Source: Lysobacteraceae bacterium
GTDB taxonomy: Bacteria; Pseudomonadota; Gammaproteobacteria; Xanthomonadales; Rhodanobacteraceae
Reading direction: 5' to 3'
Length of the DNA: 64,000 nucleotides
NCBI GenBank assembly: GCA_004143945.1
Contig: SEHB01000003.1
Location: forward strand, 62,001 to 126,000
In this document: piece by piece, positions 27,540-37,406 of the stretch
Layout: every line of letters begins with the position of its first letter
Numbering within the stretch: position 1 is the stretch's first letter
The notes under the pieces: generated by a model
Databases searched by the model: none
Seen by the model: the letters and a program-made list of their open reading frames with translations, nothing else
Told to the model about the DNA's origin: nothing
Made by a program: the position numbers and the translations under genes

Positions 27540-28757
27540 TCATTGGATCGAGCCGGTCAGACTGAGGATCGGCATGATGATCGCCATCATGATCACCGCG
27601 ACGACGACGGTCATGAGGACGGTGGTGGCCGGCACGAGCGCCGAGAGCATGCGGTCGAGCGAATTGCGCACTTCGATGTCGAAGGTGTCCGCCACCTTCA
27701 GCAGCATCGAGTCGAGCTCGCCCGATTCCTCGCCCACGCTGATCATCTGCAGCGCGAGCTTGGGGAAGCGTTTGGACTGGGTCAGCGCGTGGCCGAGGCC
27801 GCCGCCGGACTTGACCTCTTCGGTGGCGGCGTCGACCGACTCGGCCAGCGCGGCATTGCCCATCACGTTGCGCGCGACGGTGAGTCCGCCGAGCAATGGC
27901 ACGCCGTTCTTCAGCAGGGTACCGAGCGTGCGAGCGAGCCGCGCGGTTTCGATCTTGCGGACGAGGTCGCCTACGATGCGCAGCCCGAGCAGGCGCTGGT
28001 CGATCCTGAGCCGCGAAACCGGATCGGCCATGCGCCGGCGCACCCAGCTCACGCCGAACACGATGATCGCGATCATCAGCCACCAGAAGTTCTGCAGGGT
28101 CGCGCCGACGCCGACCACCACGCGCGTGATCAGCGGCAGTTCCACGCCCATGTCGGCGAACATCACCTCGAACTGCGGCACCACCACCACCAGCAGCACG
28201 AACAGCGAGACCAGCACCATGCCGATCAGGAACGCCGGGTAGACCAACGCGTTCACGACGCTGCCCTTGAGCTGGCGGCTGCGCTCGAGGTAGTCGGCCA
28301 GGCGCGTCAGCGTGTCGCCGAGCGAGCCACCGGTTTCGCCCGCGCGCACCATGTTCACGTACAGACGCGAGAAGTTGCCGTGCTCGGATTCGAGTGCATC
28401 CGACAGCGGCGTGCCGCCGCGCACCTGGTCGCGCACACGCTCGAGCAGGCGCCGCGCCTTGTCGGTTTCGGGCAGCTCCAGCAGGATCTGCAGCGCGCGA
28501 TCCAGCGGCTGGCCCGCGTTGAGCAGGGTCGCGAGCTGCTGCGTGAACTGCACGACCTGCGCCTCGCGCAGCGTCGCGCGCTTGAACAGCGAGGCGAACA
28601 GGCTCGCCGAATCCCCGCTGTCGGCCTCGTGCACCTCGAGCGGGATGTTGCCGGCGTCCTGCAGCTTGCCGATCACCTCGTCGCGGCTCGCGAGGTCGAA
28701 CTGCCCTTCGAGCGTCTCGCCGGCGGGGGTCACGGCCTTGTAGTAGAAGAGGGTCAT
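27540..28757 (-). CDS. gspF: Type II secretion platform membrane protein F
   Basis: Central polytopic inner-membrane protein of the assembly platform. It has 405 residues, the standard length. It begins MTLFYYKAVTPAGE, typical of GspF/PilC. Two T2SS-F repeats are present, with FTQQLATLLNAGQPLDRAL in the first and TARLARTLGTLLKNGVPLL in the second, and three hydrophobic helices. ATG 28757 marks the family start. A repeat-filled 175-bp gap separates it from gspE. Confidence 0.95.
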   Translation of the reverse strand: MTLFYYKAVTPAGETLEGQFDLASRDEVIGKLQDAGNIPLEVHEADSGDSASLFASLFKRATLREAQVVQFTQQLATLLNAGQPLDRALQILLELPETDKARRLLERVRDQVRGGTPLSDALESEHGNFSRLYVNMVRAGETGGSLGDTLTRLADYLERSRQLKGSVVNALVYPAFLIGMVLVSLFVLLVVVVPQFEVMFADMGVELPLITRVVVGVGATLQNFWWLMIAIIVFGVSWVRRRMADPVSRLRIDQRLLGLRIVGDLVRKIETARLARTLGTLLKNGVPLLGGLTVARNVMGNAALAESVDAATEEVKSGGGLGHALTQSKRFPKLALQMISVGEESGELDSMLLKVADTFDIEVRNSLDRMLSALVPATTVLMTVVVAVIMMAIIMPILSLTGSIQ

Positions 28758-28763
28758 TGGTGC

Positions 28764-28930
28764 GGGGAATGTGGACCAGGGAACAGGGAATCGGCAAAGC
28801 CGCCATCGACAATGCAGTGCTTCTCGATGCACGCATCGCAGGATAAGCAGACACGGGATTCCCGATCAGCCTGGCGCGAGCCCACGATGCGCGCCCGGAC
28901 CATTCCCGATTCCCTGTTCCCAATTCCCTG
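28764..28930. repeat. Inverted short-word repeat (ATTCGGGA/GGGAAT class) between gspE and gspF
   Basis: The arms are 28764-28794 (GGGGAAT...CAGGGAACAGGGAATCGG) and 28901-28930 (CATTCCCGATTCCCTGTTCC, then CAATTCCCTG). They enclose ~105 bp, which itself contains a third word, GGGATTCCCGATC (28856-28868). It interrupts the T2SS operon between its first two genes and could reduce expression of the genes after gspE. Confidence 0.75.
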
Positions 28931-28932
28931 CA

Positions 28933-30675
28933 TCATGATTCCTGCGTCACGCGCAGCACTTCCTCGATCGTGGTGTGCCCGGCGAGGGCCTTGACGAGGC
29001 CGTCTTCGTACATCGTGCGCATGCCTTCCGCACGCGCCTGCTGTTCGATCTCGCCCATGCCGGCGTGCTGCATGATCTGGCGGCGGATCGGGTCCGACAT
29101 CACGAGGAATTCCATGATCGTCGTGCGCCCGAAGTAGCCGGTCGGGTTTGCGGGGCTCGAGCCTGGCTTGTAGAGCTGGATCGGGCGCTCGTCGGTGTAC
29201 TTCTCGAGTTCGAACTCCTTGACCACCTCGGGCAGTGCGAGCTCGCGCGTGGCGCTGCCTGCATCGAGGCGGCGCACGAGTCGCTGCGCGAGGATTCCGT
29301 TGACGGTCGAGGTGAGCAGGTAGTCCTCCACGCCCATGTCGAGCAGGCGCGTGATGCCACCGGCCGCGTTGTTGGTGTGCAACGTCGACAGCACGAGGTG
29401 GCCGGTCAGCGCCGACTGGATCGCGATGCGCGCGGTCTCGAGGTCGCGCATTTCGCCGATCATGATGATGTCCGGGTCCTGGCGCACGATCGAGCGCAGC
29501 GCATGGCTGAAGTCGAGCCCGATCTGCGGCTTGGCCTGGATCTGGTTGATGCCCTCGATCTGGTATTCGACCGGGTCCTCGACCGTGATGATCTTGACGT
29601 CGGGCGTGTTGAGCTTGCTGAGCGCGGTGTAGAGCGTGGTCGTCTTGCCCGAGCCGGTCGGACCGGTGACGAGCAGGATGCCATGCGGAAGTTCCAGCAC
29701 GTCGAGGAACTGCTGCAGGAACTGGTCGGTGAAACCGAGCTTGTGGAAGTCGAACACGATCGCTTCGCGATCGAGGATACGCATGACCACCGACTCGCCG
29801 TGCGCGGTCGGCACGGTCGACACGCGCAGGTCGAGTTCCTTGCCCTGCACGCGGATCATGATGCGCCCGTCCTGCGGCAGGCGGCGCTCGGCGATGTTGA
29901 GCTTGGCCATGATCTTGATGCGCGAGATCACCGCCGCGGTCGATGCGGCCGGCGGCGACTCGACTTCGTGCAGGACGCCGTCGATGCGGTAGCGCACCTT
30001 GAGGCGGTTCTCGAATGGCTCGACGTGGATGTCCGACGCACGCTGTTCGACCGCGCGCTGGATCACGAGGTTGACGAGGCGGATCACCGGCGCTTCCGAC
30101 GCGAGGTCGCGCAGGTGTTCGATGTCGTCCTCGCTGCGGTTGTTGTCGTCGGTGAGGTTCTCGACGATCGTGCCCATCGCCGAACGGCCCGAGCCGTAGT
30201 AGCGCTCGATCAGGTCGTCGATCTCGCTGCGCAGGCCAATCGCGAGGCGCACCTCGCGCCCGGTCGCGAGCTGCACCGCCTGCGCGGGGAACGCATCGGC
30301 GGGGTCGGCGACGAGAAGGGTCACGCTGTCGTCGGTTTCGGCGATCGGGCAGACGTGGTGGTGCTTGAGGAATCGCACCGAGGCCTGCACGTTCTGCGGC
30401 GGCGCTTCCGGGAATTCCTTCGCGGTCAGCAGCGGCAGTTGCAGCAGCTCGGAGACACCCTCCGCCATCTCGCGCTCGGACACGAGGCCGAGGCGCGTCA
30501 GCAGCGCGACGAGGCTGCCCGACGCCGGGTCTTCCTCATGCAGGCGTCGCCCGCGCGCGAGATCGGTTTCCTTCAGGCGACCGCGCGCGACCAGGTACTG
30601 GCAGATGCGATCGTCGAGGCTGGCCTCGGCATCCGCCGCGACGGGGGCTGGTTCGATCGGTAGGACTGCGGCCAT
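28933..30675 (-). CDS. gspE: Type II secretion ATPase E
   Basis: Cytoplasmic hexameric ATPase that powers pseudopilus assembly. It has 580 residues from ATG 30675. N-terminal GspE-N domains cover about 15-190, and the RecA-like ATPase follows: Walker A GPTGSGKT with K344, Asp box VEDPVEYQ, Walker B IIMIGEMRDLETA, His box LSTLHTNNA. The C-terminal zinc (tetracysteine) module of PulE/OutE is absent: the region from RRLDAGSA to TGYFGRTTIMEF has no cysteine. It is the first gene of the T2SS operon. Confidence 0.95.
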   Translation of the reverse strand: MAAVLPIEPAPVAADAEASLDDRICQYLVARGRLKETDLARGRRLHEEDPASGSLVALLTRLGLVSEREMAEGVSELLQLPLLTAKEFPEAPPQNVQASVRFLKHHHVCPIAETDDSVTLLVADPADAFPAQAVQLATGREVRLAIGLRSEIDDLIERYYGSGRSAMGTIVENLTDDNNRSEDDIEHLRDLASEAPVIRLVNLVIQRAVEQRASDIHVEPFENRLKVRYRIDGVLHEVESPPAASTAAVISRIKIMAKLNIAERRLPQDGRIMIRVQGKELDLRVSTVPTAHGESVVMRILDREAIVFDFHKLGFTDQFLQQFLDVLELPHGILLVTGPTGSGKTTTLYTALSKLNTPDVKIITVEDPVEYQIEGINQIQAKPQIGLDFSHALRSIVRQDPDIIMIGEMRDLETARIAIQSALTGHLVLSTLHTNNAAGGITRLLDMGVEDYLLTSTVNGILAQRLVRRLDAGSATRELALPEVVKEFELEKYTDERPIQLYKPGSSPANPTGYFGRTTIMEFLVMSDPIRRQIMQHAGMGEIEQQARAEGMRTMYEDGLVKALAGHTTIEEVLRVTQES

Positions 30676-30861
30676 GGGACCCCTGGCATCGAAATACGGG
30701 ACGGAAGACGCGCATTGTTCCACATCGGGCCCGGCACGGGTCCGCATGGCCGCGCTGGAGCGGCCCTCGCGCTCGCTCCGGCTGGCCGCATGTGGCTGAA
30801 ATCCCGGGCCGTTACGCGCTCCGCTGCCAGCGCGGCAGGTCGACCCTGACCATTGGACCCC

Positions 30862-31569
30862 TCAATCGCGCGACGGTTCCCGCGCCGATCCGACCAGCTG
30901 CTCGATGAAGTCGCGATTGAAGCCGATCCAGAGCAGCGCCGGCACCACCGCCGGCACGATCAGGTAGCTGAACTGGTAGGCCAGCGCGATCGCGGGTCGC
31001 GAGAGGCCTGCGGCCGCGATCGCCGATGCGCCTTCGGGACCCGAATCGAACGCGATCGTCTTCAGCGCCTCGGCCACGATCCCCAGCCCCTGGCCGATCC
31101 AGATCACGAGCAAGGCGACCAGCAGCTGCAGCGCACGCCGCCGCGCCGGCAGTGGCGTCGCCATCGCGAGTCCGCAGAACAGCGGCATCGAATAGGCATA
31201 GACCATCGGATTGACGGTCGGCTCGAGCACGCCGACGCCTCCGGGTCCGCCGGGCCCGGCCGGCACGCGGACCATGACCGAGGTCGCGAGATGCACGAGA
31301 TGCCCCGCGCGCCCGACGACCCTGCCCGCACTGTCGAGGATTTCGCCGCCGAGGCCCACCGCAATGAAGATCTCGCCCCAGGCGCCGAGCAGGATCTGCT
31401 TGGCCAGGAGCATCGCGGGCCACACCCAGAACGGCGCCAGCCAGAACCACACCACGAACGCGAGCGGCAGCCACAGCACTGCGCGCAACGCGAATTCGCG
31501 AATGGGTGACGCGGTGATGGGTGAGGCCGACTTCTGCCCGGGTGCGGCGACTGCGCGATCTTCATTCAT
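30862..31569 (-). CDS. Multi-pass membrane protein, possibly exosortase-associated
   Basis: 235 residues with about four hydrophobic segments: LWLPLAFVVWFWLAPFWVWP, a second around AKQILLGAWGEIFIAV, a third near VYAYSMPLFCGLAMA, and ALQLLVALLVIWIGQGLGI. The layout reminds me of the small membrane protein that accompanies exosortase XrtH in some gammaproteobacteria, but no exosortase or IPTL-CTERM substrate lies in the window, so this is weak. ATG 31569 (MNEDRAV) has GGAG 6 nt upstream; longer starts exist. Residues about 16-26 (SPITASPIR) are encoded by a copy of the GATGGGTGA-class repeat. Confidence 0.6.
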   Translation of the reverse strand: MNEDRAVAAPGQKSASPITASPIREFALRAVLWLPLAFVVWFWLAPFWVWPAMLLAKQILLGAWGEIFIAVGLGGEILDSAGRVVGRAGHLVHLATSVMVRVPAGPGGPGGVGVLEPTVNPMVYAYSMPLFCGLAMATPLPARRRALQLLVALLVIWIGQGLGIVAEALKTIAFDSGPEGASAIAAAGLSRPAIALAYQFSYLIVPAVVPALLWIGFNRDFIEQLVGSAREPSRD

Positions 31570-31646
31570 GGCCATCTCCAGATGCGCGCGCACTGGCAAC
31601 CGCGCGAATCCGCGCAGCATTGCCAATCACGCATCACGAATCACCG
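31499..31646. repeat. Inverted short-word repeat (GATTCGTGATGGGTGA class) spanning a gene start
   Basis: One arm (31499-31526, GGTGACGCGGTGATGGGTGA) lies within the membrane-protein reading frame. The other (31622-31646, CCAATCACGCATCACGAATC) begins just past the purL stop. It is related to 2258-2401. Confidence 0.65.
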
Positions 31647-31648
31647 CT

Positions 31649-34600
31649 TCAGCCGATCCATGCCCTCGCATTGCGGAACATGCGCATCCACGGCGAGTCT
31701 TCGCCCCATTCGCGCGGGCGCCACGACATCTGCACGCTGCGGAACACGCGTTCGGGATGCGGCATCAGGATCGTAACGCGGCCATCGTCATTGCTGAATC
31801 CCGCGTGCCCGTCGGCCGAGCCATTGGAGTTCAGCGGAAACGCTTCGGTCGCGCGGCCATGGTTGTCGACGAAGCGCACGCTCGCCGCGGCGCGGCGCGC
31901 ATCGCCGGCGGCGTCGAACACCGCACGACCCTCGCCGTGCGCGACCACGACCGGAATGCGCGAGCCGGCCATGCCGGCGAAGAACAGCGACGGCGACTCC
32001 AGCACTTCGAGCGTGACGAAGCGCGCCTCGTACTGTTCGCTCGCATTGCGCACGAAGCGCGGCCAGTGCGCCGCGCCCGGGATGATCGGTTTGAGCTGGG
32101 CGAGCATCTGGCAGCCGTTGCAGACGCCGAGTGCGAAGCGCGTGCCGTCGGCGAGGAAGCGCGTGAACTGTTCACGCAGCCGCTCGTTGTAGAGGATCGA
32201 GGCCGCCCAGCCGCGGCCCGCGCCGAGCACGTCGCCGTAGCTGAACCCGCCGCAGGCTGCGAATCCGTGGAAATCGCCGAGCTCGCGACGCCCGCTCGCG
32301 AGATCGCTCATGTGCACGTCGACCGCGTCGAAACCCGCGCGGCTGAATGCGGCCGACATCTCGACCTGGCCATTGACGCCCTGCTCGCGCAGGATCGCGA
32401 CGCGCGGGCGCGCGCCGCGCGCGATGAACGGCGCCGCGACGTCCTCGGCAGGATCGAACGACAGGTTCGGCGTGATGCCCGGATCGGCGGGATCGCAGCG
32501 CCACTCGAGTTCCTCGTCGGCGCTGCGCGGATTGTCGCGCAGCCGCTGCATCGCATGGCTGGTCTCCGACCATGCCTGCATCAGCTCGCGCCAGTCCCAT
32601 GCGGCGAGCGGTTCTCCCTCGAGCGAGAGCTTTACCTGCATCGCCTCGACCGGCGCGCCGATGCGATGCGCGAGCGCGGCGACCCCGTGCGCCTGCAGGA
32701 TCGCACCGAACGCCTCGCGATCGCGCGTGCGCAGCTGCAGGAGGATGCCGAGCTCTTCCGTGAACAGCGCCGCGAGCGGATTCGCGCCCCAGCCGTCGAG
32801 CTGGAGATCGAGGCCACAGTGGCCCGCAAACGCCATCTCGATCAGCGCGACCAGCGCGCCACCGTCGCTGCGATCATGGCAGGCGAGCAGGAATCCCTGC
32901 GCGGCCGCGTCCTGCACCGCGGTGAATGCGGCCTTGAAGCGCTGCGCATCGTCGAGGTCGGGCGGCTCGCCGCCGCCGCGATTGAACGCCTGCAGCAGGC
33001 TGCTGCCGCCGAGGCGGTTGCGGCCCGCGCCGAGGTCGAGCAGCCACAGTTCGCTGGCGCCCTGGTCGAGCTGCAACTGCGGCGTCAGTGCGGCACGGAC
33101 GTCGGGCGTGCGCGCGAACGCGCTGACGATCAGCGAGACCGGCGACACGGTGGTGAATTCCGTCGATGACGGGTTCGACGCCGGCTTTGCCGGAACACCC
33201 GCGTCGACCGCGGGCGACGACCACCGCACCTGCATCGACATCGAATCCTTGCCGACCGGTATCGAGATGCCGAGCGCTGGACACAGCTCCATGCCGACCG
33301 CGTGCACTGCGTCGTAGAGCGCCGCATCCTCGCCGACATGACCGACCGCCGCCATCCAGTTCGCCGACAGCCGCACCTCGTCGAGCGCGACACGCGCGCC
33401 GACGAGGTTCGTGAGCGCCTCGCCGACCGCCATGCGCGCACTCGCGGCCGCATCGAGCAATGCGAGCGGCGTGCGTTCGCCCATCGCCATCACTTCGCCC
33501 GCATGGCCGTCGAAATCCGCGAGCATCACCGCGCAGTCCGCGACCGGCACCTGCCACGGGCCGACCATCGGATCGCGCGAGCACAGGCCGCCGACGCTGC
33601 GGTCACCGATCGTCACGAGGAACGACTTGCTGCCGACCGCAGGCACGCGCAGCACGCGCTTCAGTGCGTCCTCGAGCGTGATGCCGGTGGTGTCCGGCAC
33701 GAGTTCGATGCGCGCCGGGCGGCGCCGCGCGTCGCGCTGCATGCGCGGCGGCTTGCCGAACAGGACATCGAGCGGCAGGTCGATGACGGCCGAGGGCCGA
33801 GAGCCGAGGGCGGAGGGCTGCGCATCCGTGACGAGGAGGCGGCGTTCCGTGGTGGCATGTCCGACCACGGCGAACGGGCAGCGTTCGCGCGCGCAGATCG
33901 CTTCGAATGCCGCGAGGTCTTCGGGTCGAACGCCGACCACGTAGCGTTCCTGCGATTCGTTGCACCAGATCTGCATCGGCGACAGTTGCGGATCGTCGCT
34001 CGGGATCGCGCGCAAATGGATGCGCCCGCCGACGCCGGAGTCGTTGAGGATCTCGGGGATCGCATTCGAGAGGCCGCCCGCGCCGACATCGTGGATCGAC
34101 ACGATCGGGTTGTCGTCGCCGCGCGCCCAGCAGGCGTCGATGACTTCCTGGCAACGCCGCTGCATCTCGGGGTTGTCGCGTTGCACCGACGCGAAGTCGA
34201 GCTGCGCCGAGCTGCTGCCGGCCGCAACCGACGAAGCCGCGCCGCCACCGAGACCGATCAGCATCGCCGGCCCGCCGAGCACGACCACCGCGTCGCCGTC
34301 ACGCAGCGTGCGCTTGTCCACGTGCGCGGCGCGCAGGTTCGCGAGCCCGCCCGCGATCATGATCGGCTTGTCGTATCCGCGCACGAGGCCGGGCGCGTCG
34401 CCGGGTTGCTCGAACGCGCGGAAATAGCCGCCGAGGCAAGGCCGCCCGAATTCGTTGTTGAATGCGGCGCCGCCGAGCGGTCCGTCGCGCATGATCTCGA
34501 ACGCGCTCGCGAAGCGCGGCGGCAACGCGCGCTCGCGTTCCCACGGACGCGCAAGCTCGGGAATGCGCAGGTCCGACACGGTGAAGCCGACGAGGCCGGC

Positions 34601-35566
34601 CTTCGGCTTGCCGCCGCGGCCGGTCGCGCCTTCGTCGCGGATCTCCCCGCCCGATCCCGTCGACGCGCCCGGGTACGGCGAGATCGCGGTCGGATGGTTG
34701 TGGGTCTCGACCTTGATCGCGAACGGTACGTCTTCGGCGTGCGCGCGCCAGGTCGAATCGGCGGGATCGGCGAACCAGCGCTGCGCGACGCTGCCCGCAA
34801 TCACAGCCGCATTGTCGTGGTAGGCGGACAACGTGTGCGCGGGCGACGCCGCATGCGTGTTGCGGATCATTCCGAACAGCGATTTTTCCTGCACCGCGCC
34901 GTCGAGCGTGTAGCCCGCGTTGAACACCTTGTGCCGGCAGTGCTCGGAATTGGCCTGCGCGAACATCATGAGTTCGGCATCGGAAGGATCACGCCCGAGC
35001 ACGCGGTACTGCGCGTCGAGGTACTCGATTTCGTCTTCGGCGAGCGCGAGCCCGAGCCGCGCATTGGCCGCACGCAGCGCGGCGACGCCGTTGCCGCCCA
35101 GGCCGATGCGCTCGAGCGCACGCGCCGGGCCGGCCTCGAACACGCGCGCGTCCGCAAGCGCCGCCACCACCGATTGGGTCATCGGGTCGTGCAGCGCGGG
35201 CAGCATCTCCAGCCAGTGTCCGCTGCCCGGCGCGGGCGCACCCTCGAGCTCGAACGCAGTGCCGCGCTCGATGCGCCGGACCGCGAAGCCGCAGTCGGCG
35301 AGGATGTCGGTCGCCTTGCTCGACCACGGCGAGCGCGTGCCGAGGCGCGGCACTACCCAGAGCGTCGCGGAGCGCGCCGGTCCGGCTTGCGCCTGCACGA
35401 CTTCGCCGAGTCGCGCGAGGTCGAGCGTGGCACCGTCGTGCGGATCGACGAGGTAGACATGGCGCGTCGCGAGCACGCGCGCGCCGGGCACCACGCGCCC
35501 GAGCGCCTGGTTCAACCGGTCGATGCGGAACGGGGACAGCGCGGGGAAGCCGTCGAGGACGATCAT
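31649..35566 (-). CDS. purL: Phosphoribosylformylglycinamidine synthase (large single-chain form)
   Basis: ATP- and glutamine-dependent conversion of FGAR to FGAM in purine synthesis. It has 1305 residues, the usual gammaproteobacterial length. An N-terminal PurS-like domain, two AIRS-like halves ([10 protein letters not shown] and [13 protein letters not shown], then GKDSMSMQ) and a C-terminal class I glutaminase domain are present. The glutaminase has the nucleophile in GVCNGCQ and a His-Glu pair in the C-terminal MPHPERVF. Residues about 583-594 ([12 protein letters not shown]) are coded by a GAGGGC-class repeat that elsewhere is intergenic. A possible -10 (TATCAT) sits 27 bp upstream of the ATG. 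Confidence 0.97.
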   Translation of the reverse strand: MIVLDGFPALSPFRIDRLNQALGRVVPGARVLATRHVYLVDPHDGATLDLARLGEVVQAQAGPARSATLWVVPRLGTRSPWSSKATDILADCGFAVRRIERGTAFELEGAPAPGSGHWLEMLPALHDPMTQSVVAALADARVFEAGPARALERIGLGGNGVAALRAANARLGLALAEDEIEYLDAQYRVLGRDPSDAELMMFAQANSEHCRHKVFNAGYTLDGAVQEKSLFGMIRNTHAASPAHTLSAYHDNAAVIAGSVAQRWFADPADSTWRAHAEDVPFAIKVETHNHPTAISPYPGASTGSGGEIRDEGATGRGGKPKAGLVGFTVSDLRIPELARPWERERALPPRFASAFEIMRDGPLGGAAFNNEFGRPCLGGYFRAFEQPGDAPGLVRGYDKPIMIAGGLANLRAAHVDKRTLRDGDAVVVLGGPAMLIGLGGGAASSVAAGSSSAQLDFASVQRDNPEMQRRCQEVIDACWARGDDNPIVSIHDVGAGGLSNAIPEILNDSGVGGRIHLRAIPSDDPQLSPMQIWCNESQERYVVGVRPEDLAAFEAICARERCPFAVVGHATTERRLLVTDAQPSALGSRPSAVIDLPLDVLFGKPPRMQRDARRRPARIELVPDTTGITLEDALKRVLRVPAVGSKSFLVTIGDRSVGGLCSRDPMVGPWQVPVADCAVMLADFDGHAGEVMAMGERTPLALLDAAASARMAVGEALTNLVGARVALDEVRLSANWMAAVGHVGEDAALYDAVHAVGMELCPALGISIPVGKDSMSMQVRWSSPAVDAGVPAKPASNPSSTEFTTVSPVSLIVSAFARTPDVRAALTPQLQLDQGASELWLLDLGAGRNRLGGSSLLQAFNRGGGEPPDLDDAQRFKAAFTAVQDAAAQGFLLACHDRSDGGALVALIEMAFAGHCGLDLQLDGWGANPLAALFTEELGILLQLRTRDREAFGAILQAHGVAALAHRIGAPVEAMQVKLSLEGEPLAAWDWRELMQAWSETSHAMQRLRDNPRSADEELEWRCDPADPGITPNLSFDPAEDVAAPFIARGARPRVAILREQGVNGQVEMSAAFSRAGFDAVDVHMSDLASGRRELGDFHGFAACGGFSYGDVLGAGRGWAASILYNERLREQFTRFLADGTRFALGVCNGCQMLAQLKPIIPGAAHWPRFVRNASEQYEARFVTLEVLESPSLFFAGMAGSRIPVVVAHGEGRAVFDAAGDARRAAASVRFVDNHGRATEAFPLNSNGSADGHAGFSNDDGRVTILMPHPERVFRSVQMSWRPREWGEDSPWMRMFRNARAWIG
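33789..33820. repeat. GAGGGC-class short-word repeat inside purL
   Basis: CGAGGGCCGAGAGCCGAGGG plus GCGGAGGGCTG on the plus strand. On the coding strand this reads as (CAG)CCCTCCGCCCTCGGCTCTCGG and gives a Pro-Ser-Ala-Leu-Gly-Ser-Arg loop in frame. It shares vocabulary with 3701-3729 and 53171-53329. Confidence 0.65.
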
Positions 35567-35593
35567 GGCGCGGCAGCGTGTGCGGAGCCCGCT

Positions 35594-35599
35594 ATGATA
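35594..35599 (-). promoter_or_regulatory. Possible -10 element for purL
   Basis: TATCAT on the minus strand (5 of 6 to TATAAT), with the start of purL 27 bp downstream. No clear -35 and no PUR box were recognised. Confidence 0.3.
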
Positions 35600-35681
35600 G
35601 CCGATGGCATGCGCGAAGGCGTCCGGCGCGCGCCGCAGCGGGGACGCGCGCAGTCCGATGCACGCGTCCCGGCTGGACGGT

Positions 35682-36470
35682 TCAGTTCGCCGCGAGCTTG
35701 CCGTCCTCGAGCGACTTCAGCTTCGCGAGCATGTCGTCGGGCGGCAGGTAGCCGCCGATCTTGCTGCCGTCGGGCGCGATGATCGTCGGCGTGCCGGTCA
35801 CGCCGACCTGCATGCCGAGCGCGAACTGCTCGGACACCGGGTTCTCGCACTTCTTCGGCGCCGGATCCTTGCCGGCCTTCGCATCGGTGAGCGCGCTCTT
35901 GCGGTCGTCCGCGCACCACACCGACACGGCCTTGTCGAACGACGGCGTGCCGACGCCACTGCGCGGGAAGAACAGGTAGTCGACTTCGATGCCGCGCTTG
36001 TTGAGCTCGCCGACTTCCGCATGCAGCTTGCGGCAGTAGCCGCAATCGATGTCGGTGAACACGGTGATCTTGTACTGCGCCTTGCCCGACGGCGAGAACA
36101 CGATGCGCTTGTCGGCGCCGACCGCATCGACCTTGCGCTTGCTCTCGACCGCGAGCCGCGCAGCCGTGAGGTCGCGACGCGCGCCGATGTCGTACAGCGT
36201 GCCCTGCATCAGGTACTTGCCGTCGTCGCTGACGTAGACCATCTGGCCGCCGACGATGACCTGGCGGAAGCCCGGCAGCGGCGCCTGTTCGACCGAATCG
36301 ATCTTCGCCTGCGGCACCAGCTGCTTCAGCGCGTTGCGTGCGGCCGCGTCGGCCGGCGAGTCGGCCGCGTGCGCGAGCGGGGCACCGACCAGGGCCGCGG
36401 CGAGCAGGCCGCGGAAAGTCGGGTGGACGAGGGCAGGCACGGCGCCGGCGATAGCGGAAAACTTCATCAT
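35682..36470 (-). CDS. dsbC: DsbC-type periplasmic disulfide isomerase (CGYC)
   Basis: Isomerises wrong disulfides in the periplasm. It has 262 residues. The signal region ([17 protein letters not shown]) is preceded by an unusual extra 20 residues. An N-terminal dimerisation domain precedes the thioredoxin-like part with active site C143-GY-C146 (FTDIDCGYC) and cis-Pro GVTGTPT. Its start is 11 bp past the stop of a second DsbC paralogue on the same strand. The cysteines of a second, structural disulfide (VWCADD and KKCENP) are also present. Start could be either ATG of MMKFS. Confidence 0.93.
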   Translation of the reverse strand: MMKFSAIAGAVPALVHPTFRGLLAAALVGAPLAHAADSPADAAARNALKQLVPQAKIDSVEQAPLPGFRQVIVGGQMVYVSDDGKYLMQGTLYDIGARRDLTAARLAVESKRKVDAVGADKRIVFSPSGKAQYKITVFTDIDCGYCRKLHAEVGELNKRGIEVDYLFFPRSGVGTPSFDKAVSVWCADDRKSALTDAKAGKDPAPKKCENPVSEQFALGMQVGVTGTPTIIAPDGSKIGGYLPPDDMLAKLKSLEDGKLAAN

Positions 36471-36480
36471 GTCGTTCCTG

Positions 36481-37215
36481 TCAATTCGCCTTGGCGGCGG
36501 CGATACGGTCGAGTTCGGCTGCGAGTCGATCGGGCGACATCGCGACCTGCGAGGGGAGCTGGCTGCCATCCGGCGCCAGCAGCGTCGGCGTGCCGCCGAT
36601 TCCGAGCGACTTCGCGACCTCGGTCAGTTCGGCGACCGGATTCGGGCACGTGCCCTTGCCCGGGTCCTGGCCCGACATCGCGGCGGTGAACGCGTTCGCG
36701 CGGTCCTTCGCGCACCACACCGCGATCGCCTTCGCGTCGGCACCGGGGTGGATCGTCAGCGGGTAGAACAGATAGTCGACCGCGATGCCTTTCGCGTTGT
36801 ACTGCGCGATCTGCTCGTGGAAGCGGCGGCAGAACGGGCAATCGATGTCGGTGAATACGGTGACCGTGTGGCGCGTCTCGATCGGCGCCTGCGGCGCGAA
36901 CACGATGCGCTTGTCGGGCCCGATCCGGGACAGCGCGACGCGACGCGCGTTCGCGCGCGACGCCTCGGTGAGGTCGCGCTTGGCGGCGACGTCATAGGCG
37001 CTTCCATCGACGAGGAAACGCCCGTCGGTGGTCACGTACACGAACTGGCCGCCCGCCACCGCCTCGTAGAATCCGGGGATCTGCGACTCCTGAACGGCAT
37101 CGACCTTGACGCCCGGCGCCATCACCGACATCGCCTTCTGCACGGTTTCCTGAGGTGTCGCGGCGAATACGGGGGCAGCCAGCAGCAGGCTGGAGAGGAA
37201 CGGCAAAGCACGCAT
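36481..37215 (-). CDS. Second DsbC-type periplasmic disulfide isomerase (CPFC)
   Basis: 244 residues, paralogous to the next gene. It has a signal peptide MRALPFLSSLLLAAPVFA|A and an N-terminal dimerisation domain (PGFYEAVAGGQFVYV). The active site is C126-PF-C129 (FTDIDCPFC), and cis-Pro is in GIGGTPT. A second cysteine pair (VWCAKD and GTCPNP) is conserved. The CPFC dipeptide is unlike the CGYC of DsbC and may give a more reducing or oxidising potential. SD GAGGT lies 6 nt before ATG 37215. Tandem with dsbC; probably a single transcript. Confidence 0.92.
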   Translation of the reverse strand: MRALPFLSSLLLAAPVFAATPQETVQKAMSVMAPGVKVDAVQESQIPGFYEAVAGGQFVYVTTDGRFLVDGSAYDVAAKRDLTEASRANARRVALSRIGPDKRIVFAPQAPIETRHTVTVFTDIDCPFCRRFHEQIAQYNAKGIAVDYLFYPLTIHPGADAKAIAVWCAKDRANAFTAAMSGQDPGKGTCPNPVAELTEVAKSLGIGGTPTLLAPDGSQLPSQVAMSPDRLAAELDRIAAAKAN

Positions 37216-37406
37216 CGGGGACCTCGCAGGCAACGTGGCGGAACTCCGGACCGGCCGCGCGCACGCGATCTTGCATGCCGCCGGCGACGGGGTGTTGACC
37301 ACGTCGCGCCTCCGGGGTTCCCCGCGGTCGGGGACCGTGGATTGTCTCATGCGCGCGCGCGCCCGGATAGTGAGGCGGCTCGCGGACTTGCGCGCCGCTG
37401 CGGCGT

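Noticed and set aside
30862-31569. Confident call as exosortase XrtH-associated protein
   Set aside because: Only a resemblance in layout; no exosortase and no IPTL-CTERM protein lies in the window.
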